Numbered from the stretch's first letter, positions 25,812-35,548 are shown. The stretch: 64,000 bases of DNA from JAZQHR01 sp045540815 (GCA_045540815.1 JAZQHY010000036.1:1-64000); one strand, 5' to 3'. Translations and numbers: made by a program. The notes: generated from the sequence alone by a model not told the origin.

Positions 25812-27797
25812 CTAAAAATTGTTATGCCTTAAAAAAGTCGAAGACAGTTTAAGATCAGTCGAATGATTAAACGTCGGTGTGATGTTAATAGTCAATTCAT
25901 CTTTTATATAATGAAAATCGATCGCACCAAGCTCCTTTAAAACATTTAGGCAAGTATTTATCTTCTGTCCGCTTTGATGCGGTTTTCTTGCCGATGAAAT
26001 ATATGCAGAAATCTTCTTTAGCGAAGTTACGAGCGATGTATTTGTTTTGTATGTGTTGTTCTTTATATATGTATATACTATTCCCACATCCTCGCGAAGA
26101 AGAGTGTTTTTGTCGGAATACCTAATACCCTTTAAAACAAGCTGATATGAAATATCTCCACGAAATTCGTTTGTTCCCATAACTCCCGCTATATCCGCAT
26201 AATCACCCACAGAAAATTCCGCAAGTTCACTTTGCATATTAAATCCTGGAGCATCAATCTTCACTCCATCTTTTTCAAGTGTAAGAAATGCGTGATTCCC
26301 ACCCTGAGTTTCACGTATGTTTGTTATTTTAGCATCTTTTATGCAAAACACCGGCTGACGGTTCCCTATACCGCAAGGCTCAAGTTTTGCAAGCTCTGTT
26401 ATAACACTCTTACACACGTCATCAGGATTAATCTTGGCATCTATATCAATAGTCGGAATAATCATCTCGTCATCCAAAACATTTTCGGCATATTCATTTA
26501 TAACCTTATTAAATTCCTCTATCCTGTCTTTTTCTATGGTAAGCCCCGCCGCAAGCTCGTGACCGCCGTATTTTATGAGAAGGTGTCCGCATTGTTCCAG
26601 TGCATCAAAAAGGTTAAAACCTTTTATGCTTCTGCCCGATGCCTTTCCCTCGCCCGATTCATTTATGGTTATTACCACAGACGGCTTGTAAAATATCTCC
26701 GTAATTCTCGATGAAACGATGCCTATTATGCCGTTGTGCCAACCTTCACCGCTGACAACTATTACACTGTTTTCATATAGCTTTTGCTCGTTTATCTTTT
26801 TAAGCGCACTTTTAAATATTGCCTGTTCGTCAGCCTGACGTTGCTTGTTCTTGCTTTCAAGATTTTCTGCAAGCTTAATCGCTTTTTCTCTGTCCTTTTC
26901 CATTAAAAGTTCAACAGATGTAAGCGCAGATTCAAGCCTGCCTGTAGCATTCAGCCTAGGTGCTATACCAAAGCCTATAGTGCCGCAGGTAATATCCGAT
27001 TTATTTATGCCCGACACTTCAAACAATGCGTTTAGTCCAATGTTTTCGCATTTTTTAAGCTTTTCAAGTCCTTTTCTTACTATAAAACGGTTTTCCTCTT
27101 TCAAAGGAACCATATCTGCAATAGTGCCTATAGCAATAATGTCTGCGTACTTTTCTATAATAGCATCATCAAGACCCGACAGTGCATAAATAAGCTTAAA
27201 GCATACGCCAACCCCAGCAAGATGTAAAAATGGATACACTCCCTCGTCACGTTTTGGATTGATAACCGCGTGCGCCGAAGGAATAGTCTCCTTTAGCATA
27301 TGATGGTCGGTTATAATAAGGTCTATGCCCTTTTCACTAGCATACACCGCCTCGTCAACGGCTGTGATACCTGTATCAACAGTTATTATAAGCGAAACTC
27401 CATCGTTATACAGCATATCTATTGCCGAAACGTTTAACCCATATCCTTCGTCCGAACGGCTTGGAATATAAAAAGACGCATCAAGTCCGCACGATGTTAA
27501 ATAATCCGAAAGTATATACGTGGAGGTAATGCCGTCTACATCATAGTCGCCGTATATAGCAACCTTTTCATTTTCGCTTATTGCCTTTTTAATTCTGTCT
27601 ACTGCCTTTGCCATATCTGTCAGAAGATACGGGTCATAAAACACATACGCATCTTCATCTAAAAACTCGTGGATATTTTCTATATCCCTGTTTAAAAGTA
27701 CTCTAGACAATATTTCTGACACACCAAATCTGGTACAATAATCCGAAATTTCTTTCTCGCTCGGACTATTTATTACCCATTTTTTGTTCTTAATCAT
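25812..27797 (-). CDS. recJ: Single-stranded-DNA-specific exonuclease RecJ
   Basis: 5'-3' exonuclease of the DHH family acting in recombination and mismatch repair. Of the 661 residues, the catalytic motifs are YGDYDVDGITSTY (D84, D86), VDTGITA, and the eponymous DHH at 164-166; the DHHA1 region carries KYGGHELAAGLTIEKDR. An OB-like domain follows. The last 90 residues form a helical, possibly winged-helix extension, as in other long Bacillota RecJ proteins. It has its own promoter and starts downstream of the terminator of the LRR gene. Confidence 0.95.
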   Translation of the reverse strand: MIKNKKWVINSPSEKEISDYCTRFGVSEILSRVLLNRDIENIHEFLDEDAYVFYDPYLLTDMAKAVDRIKKAISENEKVAIYGDYDVDGITSTYILSDYLTSCGLDASFYIPSRSDEGYGLNVSAIDMLYNDGVSLIITVDTGITAVDEAVYASEKGIDLIITDHHMLKETIPSAHAVINPKRDEGVYPFLHLAGVGVCFKLIYALSGLDDAIIEKYADIIAIGTIADMVPLKEENRFIVRKGLEKLKKCENIGLNALFEVSGINKSDITCGTIGFGIAPRLNATGRLESALTSVELLMEKDREKAIKLAENLESKNKQRQADEQAIFKSALKKINEQKLYENSVIVVSGEGWHNGIIGIVSSRITEIFYKPSVVITINESGEGKASGRSIKGFNLFDALEQCGHLLIKYGGHELAAGLTIEKDRIEEFNKVINEYAENVLDDEMIIPTIDIDAKINPDDVCKSVITELAKLEPCGIGNRQPVFCIKDAKITNIRETQGGNHAFLTLEKDGVKIDAPGFNMQSELAEFSVGDYADIAGVMGTNEFRGDISYQLVLKGIRYSDKNTLLREDVGIVYTYIKNNTYKTNTSLVTSLKKISAYISSARKPHQSGQKINTCLNVLKELGAIDFHYIKDELTINITPTFNHSTDLKLSSTFLRHNNF

Positions 27798-27836
27798 AAT
27801 ATATCGTCCAATTCTATAGATTTATTTATAAAAAAT

Positions 27837-27865
27837 ATTATAGCACAATTTATCTGCCCATTCAA
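27837..27865 (-). promoter_or_regulatory. Promoter of recJ
   Basis: Minus strand TTGAAT (27860-27865), 17 bp, TATAAT (27837-27842), about 40 nt upstream of the recJ ATG and just after the preceding terminator. Confidence 0.75.
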
Positions 27866-27878
27866 GTATTTTGTAAAC

Positions 27879-27918
27879 AAAAAAGGCACCTTCTTATAAA
27901 ACAGAAAGTGCCTTTTTA
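27879..27918 (-). terminator. Terminator of the LRR protein gene
   Basis: On the minus strand AAAAAGGCACTTTCT pairs with AGAAGGTGCCTTTTT through a 15-bp stem with one G-U pair, ending in a T-run, 27 nt after the stop of the LRR gene. Confidence 0.9.
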
Positions 27919-27944
27919 ATTCCACTCATCTTATTTACTTTTAA

Positions 27945-30167
27945 TTAAAATCCAAAACCTCTGGAAACGCTAAGTGGGGCTAAGTCGGTTAACCCCTTCC
28001 ATATAAAGACCTTAATCTTACCGTTTTGCACGTTTTTAGATAAAGACACTGATAAATCAACATCTACGTCATTAGCACCGTTATTAATAGTAACAGGCTT
28101 AGATGTCATACCAACATAATTGTCATCCTCATCATATACCGCTACTATCAGCTTAACCTGTGTAGAATCTGCAACGCTAAATACATCAAGTGATATATCT
28201 CCTGTAAGACTGCCCGAACTAATGTCAATATTTTGTCCGTCAATTGTAATATACATTGGCTTATAGTCTTTACACATTAATGCCTTTGCAAGAACTTCGT
28301 TATTTTCCTCAATTTCTATTTCATTCCACTCAGAATATGTTCCGTAATAACATACTTTTTCAAGACCTTCGCAATCAGAAAATGCTTCGTATTTAATTAC
28401 TGTAACGCTTGCCGGTATTGATATTTCCTTAAGATTTTCACAATTAGAAAAAGCTGAATTTCCAATTTCTGTTACGCTATCACCAATTGTTACACCAGTT
28501 AAATATCGACAATCCATAAACGCGTTTTCCCAAAGTGTTGTCACGCTATCAGGTATAGTTACCTTGTCCAAGCCTGTACAACCTTCAAATGTGTTTTCAA
28601 AAATCTCTGTAATGCCATTTCCGATAGTTAAATTTGTTATACCACTGCAATTGGAATATGCATATGCTCCAAGTGATGTTACGCTGTCCGGAATTGCAAC
28701 ATTAGTTATACTACTGCAATCCATAAATGCACCATATCCGATACTTTTTAGACCGCTTGGAAGAGTAATATCTTTTAAACTGCTACAACCGGAAAACGCA
28801 CCGCTGCCAATTGCCTTTAAGCTTTTACCGCCTGTCACATTAGCCAGATTAGTACAATATGAAAATGCTTCATCTTCAATCTCAGTTACGCCATAGCCGA
28901 TTGTTACATCGGTTAAGTTCTCGTAGTTATGGAATGCTAAAGCTCTTATATTGGTGACATTCTTATCTATATAAATTTTATAAATGCTATTTTTGTGTTT
29001 GTACCATGGCGTATTATTATATGTATACCAGTCATACATCTCTCCTGCACCGGTGATTGTTAGAGTACCTTCATCATTAAGTGACCAAAATGTATTTTCA
29101 CCACAAGGGAAATATATGTCAGCATTAGTAAGTTTGTCATTGTAATCTCCAATAGTTATACTATTAAACTGATCTTCTGTTCCTGAATAATATGCATTTT
29201 TAAGATTATCACAGTTAGAAAACGCCCATCTTTCAATACTCTTAATGCTATTTGGAATTGTTACTGTTGTTAAGTTTTCGCAATATTCAAATGCTTCTTG
29301 TCCTATAGTTTCCACACCATTTGGAATTTCATAACTTGTATTCGGGTTCCCCGCTGGGTATAGTATCAACAAAGTTTTGTTCTTATCAAATAATACACCA
29401 TTATCGTCAGATGAATAAGAGCTATTATCTGTATCAACTGTTATACTAGTTAAACTAGAGCAATTATTAAATGCATCATCTTCAATTGTTGTTACGCTAT
29501 CTCCAATCTTTACCTCTTTTAAACTATAGCAATAATAAAATGCATCATCTTCAATTGTTGTTACGCTATCAGGAATTATTATTTCTTCTAAACTACTGCA
29601 GTAAGAAAACGCTCCATTTCCAATTGATGTCAAACTCTCTCCAAGTATTACATTTGTTAGACTCCCGCACATTTCAAATGTTCCCCGTCCAATTGTTTCT
29701 ACGCTGTCTGGAATTATAAGGTTGGTTAAAGAAGCGCCACAACAATAAAAAGCACCGTCTTCTATAGTTGTTACGCTATTTCCTATTGTTAAATTCTCTA
29801 AATCCATACACCAGGAAAATGCATTAATGCCAATCGTTTTTACACCATTTCCAATTATTACACTTTTCAAACTATGGTACCCAAACTCATACTCAGAAAA
29901 AGCTGCATATCCTATACTGGTTACACCATCTTTGATAATTACAGTTTTAACAAATATCCCCGAATCATGCCAACTATCCGGAATGTAATCCCACATATCG
30001 CCAGTACCATCGATTGTTAGAGTTCCATCGTTGTCAAGTGTCCAAGTAAGATTATCACCGCACTCACCGCTATCAATCACTTTAGCACTTGCTGTTATGG
30101 GCAAAATAACGAACAAGCTTATTATTACAGATATAAAAAGCATAGTTTTTAAAACTTTCATTTTCAT
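27945..30167 (-). CDS. Secreted BspA-type leucine-rich repeat protein
   Basis: A 740-residue extracellular protein. A signal peptide is clear (basic KMKVLK, hydrophobic core, cleavage after ITASA near residue 27). The body consists of BspA/TpLRR-type repeats of about 23 residues with the core LTxVTIPDSVTxIGxxAFxxC (LRR_5 family), in two blocks. Each block is introduced by a cap of the form CGxNxxWxLxxxGTLTIxGxGxMxD (about 36-60 and about 355-378). The last 100 residues are a non-LRR beta-rich domain (ITIDGQNIDISSGSLTGDISLDVFS). There is no LPXTG motif, so anchoring is unexplained. Such proteins usually bind host or microbial surfaces; the ligand is unknown. The gene is monocistronic. Confidence 0.92.
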   Translation of the reverse strand: MKMKVLKTMLFISVIISLFVILPITASAKVIDSGECGDNLTWTLDNDGTLTIDGTGDMWDYIPDSWHDSGIFVKTVIIKDGVTSIGYAAFSEYEFGYHSLKSVIIGNGVKTIGINAFSWCMDLENLTIGNSVTTIEDGAFYCCGASLTNLIIPDSVETIGRGTFEMCGSLTNVILGESLTSIGNGAFSYCSSLEEIIIPDSVTTIEDDAFYYCYSLKEVKIGDSVTTIEDDAFNNCSSLTSITVDTDNSSYSSDDNGVLFDKNKTLLILYPAGNPNTSYEIPNGVETIGQEAFEYCENLTTVTIPNSIKSIERWAFSNCDNLKNAYYSGTEDQFNSITIGDYNDKLTNADIYFPCGENTFWSLNDEGTLTITGAGEMYDWYTYNNTPWYKHKNSIYKIYIDKNVTNIRALAFHNYENLTDVTIGYGVTEIEDEAFSYCTNLANVTGGKSLKAIGSGAFSGCSSLKDITLPSGLKSIGYGAFMDCSSITNVAIPDSVTSLGAYAYSNCSGITNLTIGNGITEIFENTFEGCTGLDKVTIPDSVTTLWENAFMDCRYLTGVTIGDSVTEIGNSAFSNCENLKEISIPASVTVIKYEAFSDCEGLEKVCYYGTYSEWNEIEIEENNEVLAKALMCKDYKPMYITIDGQNIDISSGSLTGDISLDVFSVADSTQVKLIVAVYDEDDNYVGMTSKPVTINNGANDVDVDLSVSLSKNVQNGKIKVFIWKGLTDLAPLSVSRGFGF

Positions 30168-30263
30168 TTTGTTACCTCTTTCGTTGTATGTTATATTTTA
30201 TAACACAAATGATAACATATTATTATAACATCTGACAAGATATAATTTATGTGAGGTGATTAA

Positions 30264-30452
30264 ATGGAGGAGAAGCTAATTATAAAAAGAAAATCACTTA
30301 AAGGCGAAGACGGATACAAAACATTTTCTATAAGAATAAAAGAAGAAACCATGCAAAAACTTGATAACTTATCCAAGGATACAAATCGTTCAAGAAATGA
30401 ACTTATAGGCATATTACTTGACTATGCATTAGACAATTGCGAGATTATGTAA
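30264..30452 (+). CDS. Ribbon-helix-helix (CopG/Arc-like) small DNA-binding protein
   Basis: A 62-residue protein. After a basic N-terminus, KTFSIRIKEETMQKLDNLSKDTNRSRNELIGILLDYALDN has the beta-strand plus two-helix pattern of ribbon-helix-helix proteins, including the SRNELI turn that contacts the DNA backbone. The ATG has GAGGTGATT upstream. It is divergent from the LRR surface protein gene (96-nt gap) and ends at a terminator shared with nfnB. No toxin gene is adjacent, so an antitoxin role is not supported; regulation of the LRR gene or of itself is a guess. Confidence 0.8.
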   Translation: MEEKLIIKRKSLKGEDGYKTFSIRIKEETMQKLDNLSKDTNRSRNELIGILLDYALDNCEIM

Positions 30453-30459
30453 TTAATTT

Positions 30460-30489
30460 AAAAAGGCAACCAAAATGGTTGCCTTTTTT
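30460..30489. terminator. Bidirectional terminator between the RHH gene and nfnB
   Basis: AAAAAGGCAACC (30460-30471) pairs perfectly with GGTTGCCTTTTT (30477-30488), loop AAAAT, between convergent genes. Confidence 0.92.
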
Positions 30490-30501
30490 GTTTATAACTT
30501 T

Positions 30502-31890
30502 TTACTTATTCTTCAAATACTCATCTATAGCTTTTGCTGCTTTTCTGCCTGCACCCATAGCAAGTATAACTGTAGCTGCTCCTGTTACGGCATCACCGCC
30601 GGCATACACGCCCGGTATGCTTGTAGCACAGGTTTCGTCGTCTGCTATTATACCGCCCCAAGCCTCAGTATCAAGGCCTTTGGTAGTAGCCTTTATAAGC
30701 GGATTTGGTGACTGACCTATCGCCATTACCACAGTATCTATATCAATCGTGTGTTCGCTATCGGCTTTTACCACTGGACGTCTTCTTCCCGATGCGTCAG
30801 GTTCGCCAAGTTCCATTTCAACGCATTTTACAGAATGCACCCAACCGTTTTCACCAAGTATCTCTGTAGGGTTAGTAAGAGTTTTAAATATAATTCCCTC
30901 TTCCTTTGCGTGATGAACTTCCTCAGCACGTGCAGGCATTTCCGCCTCTGAACGACGATATATGATATACACATTTTCCGCACCAAGACGTTTTGCGCAT
31001 CTTGCCGCATCCATAGCAACATTTCCGCCGCCTACAACCGCTACATTTTTGCCCACCTTTACAGGTGTGTCGTATTCAGGGAATTTATATGCTTTCATAA
31101 GATTTATTCTTGTTAAAAATTCATTTGCCGAATACACGCCGTTTAGGTTTTCGCCAGGTATCTTCATAAAGCTTGGAAGTCCCGCGCCTGTGCCGATAAA
31201 CACGGCGTCGTAGCCATTTTCCATAAGCTCCTTAACCGACAATACTCTGCCTATAACCATATTAAGCTCTATATCTACGCCAAGTTTTTTAAGTCCGTCT
31301 ATCTCGTGTTTTACAATATCCTTTGGAAGTCTGAATTCAGGAATACCATACATAAGCACTCCGCCCGGGGTATGAAATGCCTCAAATACAGTTACCTTGT
31401 AGCCTTTTTTTGCAAGAGTACCCGCGCAGCTAAGTGATGCAGGGCCACCGCCTACAACGGCAACCTTCTTACCGTTTAGCTGAGGTTTATCTACTTCCCT
31501 TTTCACATTTTCCCTGTACCAGTCGGCAGCAAATCTCTCAAGTCTGCCTATACCGACACTCTCGCCTTTTATACCTCTTACGCACTTACCTTCACACTGG
31601 TTTTCCTGTGGACAAACTCTGCCGCATACTGCAGGAAGTGCATTTGTATCAGTAATTGTAAGGTACGCCTTCTCAAACTCACCATTTACAATATGTGCTA
31701 TGAATTCAGGTATTCTCACATTTACAGGGCAACCCGACACACAAGGCATATTTTTGCAGTTAAGACATCTTTTTGCCTCTTCCATAGCCTGCTCGGGTGT
31801 ATAACCAAGGCTTACCTCAAGAAAATTTTTGTTTCTCACGTCGGGAGCCTGTTCGTTCATTTTTACTTTTTCAGGTGACATATTAGGCAT
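30502..31890 (-). CDS. nfnB: NADH-dependent ferredoxin:NADP+ oxidoreductase large subunit (NfnB; GltA-like)
   Basis: A 462-residue FAD protein of the glutamate-synthase small-chain family. The N-terminus binds two [4Fe-4S] clusters (CLNCKNMPCVSGCPVNVRIPEF and CGRVCPQENQCEGKC), then two dinucleotide folds follow (VAVVGGGPASLSCAGTLAKKGY and VAVVGGGNVAMDAARCAKRLGA), with a C-terminal GVYAGGDAVTGAATVILAMGAG. It is adjacent to an FNR-like 2Fe-2S subunit and there is no large glutamate synthase gene. The pair therefore matches flavin-bifurcating NfnAB, which balances NADH, NADPH and reduced ferredoxin in anaerobes. It overlaps nfnA by 8 nt. Confidence 0.88.
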   Translation of the reverse strand: MPNMSPEKVKMNEQAPDVRNKNFLEVSLGYTPEQAMEEAKRCLNCKNMPCVSGCPVNVRIPEFIAHIVNGEFEKAYLTITDTNALPAVCGRVCPQENQCEGKCVRGIKGESVGIGRLERFAADWYRENVKREVDKPQLNGKKVAVVGGGPASLSCAGTLAKKGYKVTVFEAFHTPGGVLMYGIPEFRLPKDIVKHEIDGLKKLGVDIELNMVIGRVLSVKELMENGYDAVFIGTGAGLPSFMKIPGENLNGVYSANEFLTRINLMKAYKFPEYDTPVKVGKNVAVVGGGNVAMDAARCAKRLGAENVYIIYRRSEAEMPARAEEVHHAKEEGIIFKTLTNPTEILGENGWVHSVKCVEMELGEPDASGRRRPVVKADSEHTIDIDTVVMAIGQSPNPLIKATTKGLDTEAWGGIIADDETCATSIPGVYAGGDAVTGAATVILAMGAGRKAAKAIDEYLKNK

Positions 31891-32716
31891 TATGCGTTTC
31901 CCTCCCGATTTTGCATTTGTGTTCTTCTTCGGTTCTATACATTCTCGACCTGTTTATAGCCGCGTCAAAATCCACGAGATGTCCGTCAAAATCAGGACCG
32001 TCTACGCACGCAAATTTTGTTTCGCCGCCAACAGTTACTCGGCAGCCGCCACACATACCTGTGCCGTCTATCATAACTGTGTTCATACTTACGATTGTTT
32101 TTATGCCGTATTCTTTAGTAACATCACACACCGCCTTCATCATTACAAGTGGTCCAATTGCTATAACCAAATCGTAGTTATTTCCTTTTTCAATAAGGTC
32201 ACGAAGCACGTTTGTTACAAAGCCTTTGTTACCATTTGAACCATCGTCTGTAGTAACATACATTTCATCGCTAACCTCATTCACCTTATCCTCAAGTATG
32301 ATAATGTCCGAATTTCTAAAGCCTATTATAGAATGAACCTCCGCGCCCATTGAATGAAGCTTTTTCGCCTGAGGGTATGCTATAGCAGTGCCAAGACCTC
32401 CGCCTACTACAGCAACCTTCTTATATCCTTCAAGCTCGGACGCAACCCCTAGAGGCCCTACAAAGTCAAGTATCTCGTCACCTACATTTAATGTTCCAAG
32501 AAGCTTGGTTGTGTGACCAACCTCCTGAAAAATTATAGTAACTGTGCCCTTTTCTCTGTCAAAATCCGCAACTGTAAGCGGAATTCTCTCTCCGTCCTCG
32601 CATACTCTAAGTATTATAAACTGTCCCGGCTCTGCCTTTTTTGCAATAAGCGGAGCATATATTTCCATAAGCTTAACTTGTGTGTTAAGTGTTTCTTTAT
32701 TTACTATCTTATACAA
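31883..32716 (-). CDS. nfnA: NADH-dependent ferredoxin:NADP+ oxidoreductase small subunit (NfnA; FNR-like)
   Basis: An FNR-family flavoprotein with FAD-binding (GERIPLTVADFD) and NAD-binding (KKVAVVGGGLGTAIAYPQAK) regions and a C-terminal [2Fe-2S] motif GTGMCGGCRVTVGGETKFAC. The start is taken as the TTG at 32716, eight bases after AAAGGAGG, giving LYKIVNKE, which matches the usual MYKIV start of the family, and a protein of 277 residues. An ATG 13 codons upstream at 32755 has no ribosome site. Sulfide dehydrogenase or dihydroorotate dehydrogenase electron-transfer subunits are relatives, but the neighbour nfnB favours Nfn. Confidence 0.88.
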   Translation of the reverse strand: MYKIVNKETLNTQVKLMEIYAPLIAKKAEPGQFIILRVCEDGERIPLTVADFDREKGTVTIIFQEVGHTTKLLGTLNVGDEILDFVGPLGVASELEGYKKVAVVGGGLGTAIAYPQAKKLHSMGAEVHSIIGFRNSDIIILEDKVNEVSDEMYVTTDDGSNGNKGFVTNVLRDLIEKGNNYDLVIAIGPLVMMKAVCDVTKEYGIKTIVSMNTVMIDGTGMCGGCRVTVGGETKFACVDGPDFDGHLVDFDAAINRSRMYRTEEEHKCKIGRETHNA

Positions 32717-32797
32717 ATGGGGAACCTCCTTTGCTGACAAACTCTCCATTATCATTCTATAATACTACAAAAAATAAGTTTTGTACAGAGCTTTATT

Positions 32798-32830
32798 ACA
32801 AAAAAACGGCTGAATTTTTAAAATTCAGCC
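32798..32830 (-). terminator. Terminator of the ABC/DUF4340 operon
   Basis: Minus strand GGCTGAATTT, loop TAA, AAATTCAGCC, then CGTTTTTTT, just downstream of the DUF4340 gene and upstream of nfnA. Confidence 0.9.
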
Positions 32831-32837
32831 AATAAAA

Positions 32838-34130
32838 TTATTTTTCTATAAGAGAATTTACCGCAGTAATCATTTTGCTTACTTTGTCCTTTGAAAGCTT
32901 GTATTTTGTACTTCCGTTCACCTTCACTGCGTAGAATACATCGTCAATGCTAACAAACTCTATTTTTCCGTTTTTACCATCATTAAGCTTGTAACTTGCT
33001 GTTATATCCGCACTCGCACCTGCATACTGCGTGTAATGCTCCTCCGCCTCAAGCGACGATATGTTTTCATACATCTTTGTAAATTCATCTTTTAATATTT
33101 CAATGTCATTTACCTTGTAAACCTCGTTTGATATAGTAAGGTTATATGTCTTATCGCTTGTCTTAAGACTCATTTCCGACAGGCTATCAATACTTATGTC
33201 AAATATGTGGTTTTCGGTAAATTCGTACACTTGAAGCTCTATAAATTCAAGGCTTGAACCTTCAACCTTGTATATTTCTGCGCTCGAATCGGTCTTAATG
33301 TAATATTCACCGTTGTCACGTCTGTTTCCAACGATTATACGCTCACTATTTCCGTTTTTATCCTCAACATACACTACCTTGTCCTGCGAAGCTATGCCGT
33401 GACCTGTGTAGTCGTCACCTGCCACAAACTCAAGCACGTTTAAGTATGATAAAGGTGATACCACCTTTTCTTCTATCTTTTTGCTGTCTGCCTTTAATCC
33501 CCAAGGCTCACTTATAGTCCACTCGCTGTTTTTCTTGGTAAACACAGTCCTAATTGCGCCGTTTTTCACAACCACCTCTGTTATGTCGTCAGGGAGCATT
33601 GTTATGATTGATTTGTCGCGATACTCAGCAAGATTTCTTGTAAACTTATTTATTTTATCTGTCGATACAGCGAATACATCTTCCCCATTCATATCCTTGA
33701 AATAGTACATATCACCAATAACAGTCTGGTCGCCTATGATAAACATTTTTTCTTTGCCCAAGTATTTTATGTTAATCATAGCATTCGGTGTGTCAAAGCC
33801 ATACACCGAGTCTTCGCCCGGATTTTCTATCTTCTGCTCAGCAGTAAGGTTTGCAAATTCAAATGCAAGCTCATCAACTGCTGAGTCTTTTAGTTTTTTA
33901 TCCTCATCACCTGAAATTACCCAGCCATTTTCAACTTTTTCAAGCGAAAAATTTTCATATCCAAGATACACTTCTATCCCTGTAATATTGTCCTTTTCCG
34001 TTTCAAAAACGCTGACCTTTCCAGTAGTATCGTCCGATGTGTTAAAAGGCAAGAAGGTAATTATAACTACTGCCGCTACTAGCAAGGCAAGTACTGCGGT
34101 AATGGCAATTATCTTCTTATTTGAAATCAT
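32838..34130 (-). CDS. DUF4340 domain protein, membrane-anchored
   Basis: A 430-residue protein with one N-terminal transmembrane helix (about 8-28) and a long extracytoplasmic part made of repeated beta-rich units (for example EVYLGYENFSLEKVENGWVISGDEDKKLKDSAVDELAFEFANL), the pattern of DUF4340. It is the last of four genes with an ABC ATPase, an ABC-2 permease and a GldG-like protein, and overlaps the GldG-like gene by 4 nt. DUF4340 proteins are regularly found with such transporters, so it is probably an accessory surface subunit. The substrate is unknown. Confidence 0.85.
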   Translation of the reverse strand: MISNKKIIAITAVLALLVAAVVIITFLPFNTSDDTTGKVSVFETEKDNITGIEVYLGYENFSLEKVENGWVISGDEDKKLKDSAVDELAFEFANLTAEQKIENPGEDSVYGFDTPNAMINIKYLGKEKMFIIGDQTVIGDMYYFKDMNGEDVFAVSTDKINKFTRNLAEYRDKSIITMLPDDITEVVVKNGAIRTVFTKKNSEWTISEPWGLKADSKKIEEKVVSPLSYLNVLEFVAGDDYTGHGIASQDKVVYVEDKNGNSERIIVGNRRDNGEYYIKTDSSAEIYKVEGSSLEFIELQVYEFTENHIFDISIDSLSEMSLKTSDKTYNLTISNEVYKVNDIEILKDEFTKMYENISSLEAEEHYTQYAGASADITASYKLNDGKNGKIEFVSIDDVFYAVKVNGSTKYKLSKDKVSKMITAVNSLIEK

Positions 34131-35548
34131 AAATGCCTCCTTCTAAGCCATACTGCTACACCATATATGATAAGTGCAAGCGGTATTAGTATTACAAACA
34201 GTATTGCTATTACAATAGATGCTATTCTTGGAATAGAAAGCATTGATGTGGATATATCTTTTGAATCTATAAGCATAGTAGAGTCTTTTCCGCTAAGTGC
34301 CGACATAGTGTTTGACACGAAGTTCTGGTTGCCCGCAGTCATATACTGGTAAGTAAGCGAAAACAGCGCGCCTGAAAATACTACTTCAGCCTTGCTTCCG
34401 TCTTCGTTTTCTCTAGTTGCATACACCGCTATATTAAACGGACCTCTCTCGTCGCCCTCATTGTACTCTGCATTTGAAATATCGGTTGAAACAAATGAAT
34501 TTTCACTTGTCGATAAAAGAGGTGTGTATTTTATATTGTCCATATCTGTCACCGACACAGCCGATGCATTTGGAACAATCATTGTAAGCTTGTTTTCAGC
34601 TATATAATCCGTCATATCCGATGATTCGATATTCGGAAGAATTATATAAGGCGACTGATAGTACATACCGCTCTCGGTTTCGGCAAGTACGCCTTTGTTA
34701 AACTCTATACCCCAGCTTCTGTAAAATTCTTCAAGTACAGGGTAATTTAACAGGTCTGCACCTGTAAGTACCTGCATCTTCCCGCCTTTTTCAAGGAAAG
34801 CTTCAATTTTGTCTATTTCAGGCGCAACATAGTCTGATGTAACCATACTCATAATAAGTATGTCTGTATCCTCTGCGATATCCTCTGCAAGAAGGTTTAC
34901 AGGGGTAATATTGTAGTTATCGGTAGTAAGTACACTCTTTAAGTAATCTGCACCAAACACCTCGCCGTGCCCCTCTACCACCTGAACGTTTGTAGCCTCA
35001 CCGCTTGTAACATTTACTATAGCTGCTGAAAGCATCTGCTCTGCCATTATGGTTTCAGCATAACCTGTAGCACTGTTTACAGTGAACATTTCGGTTAAGT
35101 AAATCACTCTGTATTCGTCGCCATGCTCAACTACTACTCCGTAGTCGCCAAGCGGCTGACCGTCTTTTTGATATGTCATAAGAAACTGTGGATTTGACAT
35201 AGGGTCTATTTCCTCGTATGTGATTTTGTCAGAAAGTTTGTCGTATTTTGCTACAATTTCCTTTATAGCTGACACAGCCACGCCGTCGTACATAAGCTCG
35301 GAATCTTTAAGTATGCCGTATATTTTAATGTCTTTTGAAAGCTCATCTATAACACTTAAAGTAGTATCTGAAAAATCAAGCACCTTGCTTTTTGTAAGGT
35401 CAAGCTTTGTGGTAAATTTCGCACCGAGCGCTACCATAAGTATATTTGCAACAACCAATATTAAGGCAAGCGCAATTGTAAAATACGACGATGTTATCTT
35501 CATTTTTTGCTTGTCGCCAAGCGGTGTTTTATTTTTTATTTTAAACAT
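34127..35548 (-). CDS. GldG-like ABC transporter auxiliary protein
   Basis: A 473-residue protein with a transmembrane helix near each end (N-terminal FTIALALILVVANILMVALG, C-terminal IASIVIAILFVILIPLALIIYGVAVW) and a large extracytoplasmic domain between them containing VVEGHGEVFGADYLKSVL and a Rossmann-like segment TDILIMSMVTSDYVAPEIDKIEAFLEKGGKMQVLTGAD. This is the architecture of the ABC-type auxiliary/GldG family. The ATG at 35548 is preferred because GAGGTG then lies nine bases upstream. In Bacteroidetes GldG works with GldA/GldF in gliding; here gliding is not implied and an exporter of unknown substrate is more likely. Confidence 0.85.
   Translation of the reverse strand: MFKIKNKTPLGDKQKMKITSSYFTIALALILVVANILMVALGAKFTTKLDLTKSKVLDFSDTTLSVIDELSKDIKIYGILKDSELMYDGVAVSAIKEIVAKYDKLSDKITYEEIDPMSNPQFLMTYQKDGQPLGDYGVVVEHGDEYRVIYLTEMFTVNSATGYAETIMAEQMLSAAIVNVTSGEATNVQVVEGHGEVFGADYLKSVLTTDNYNITPVNLLAEDIAEDTDILIMSMVTSDYVAPEIDKIEAFLEKGGKMQVLTGADLLNYPVLEEFYRSWGIEFNKGVLAETESGMYYQSPYIILPNIESSDMTDYIAENKLTMIVPNASAVSVTDMDNIKYTPLLSTSENSFVSTDISNAEYNEGDERGPFNIAVYATRENEDGSKAEVVFSGALFSLTYQYMTAGNQNFVSNTMSALSGKDSTMLIDSKDISTSMLSIPRIASIVIAILFVILIPLALIIYGVAVWLRRRHL

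Noticed and set aside
30264..30452. Toxin-antitoxin system with the RHH protein as antitoxin
   Set aside because: No small toxin-like gene is adjacent. The next genes are the LRR surface protein and nfnB.
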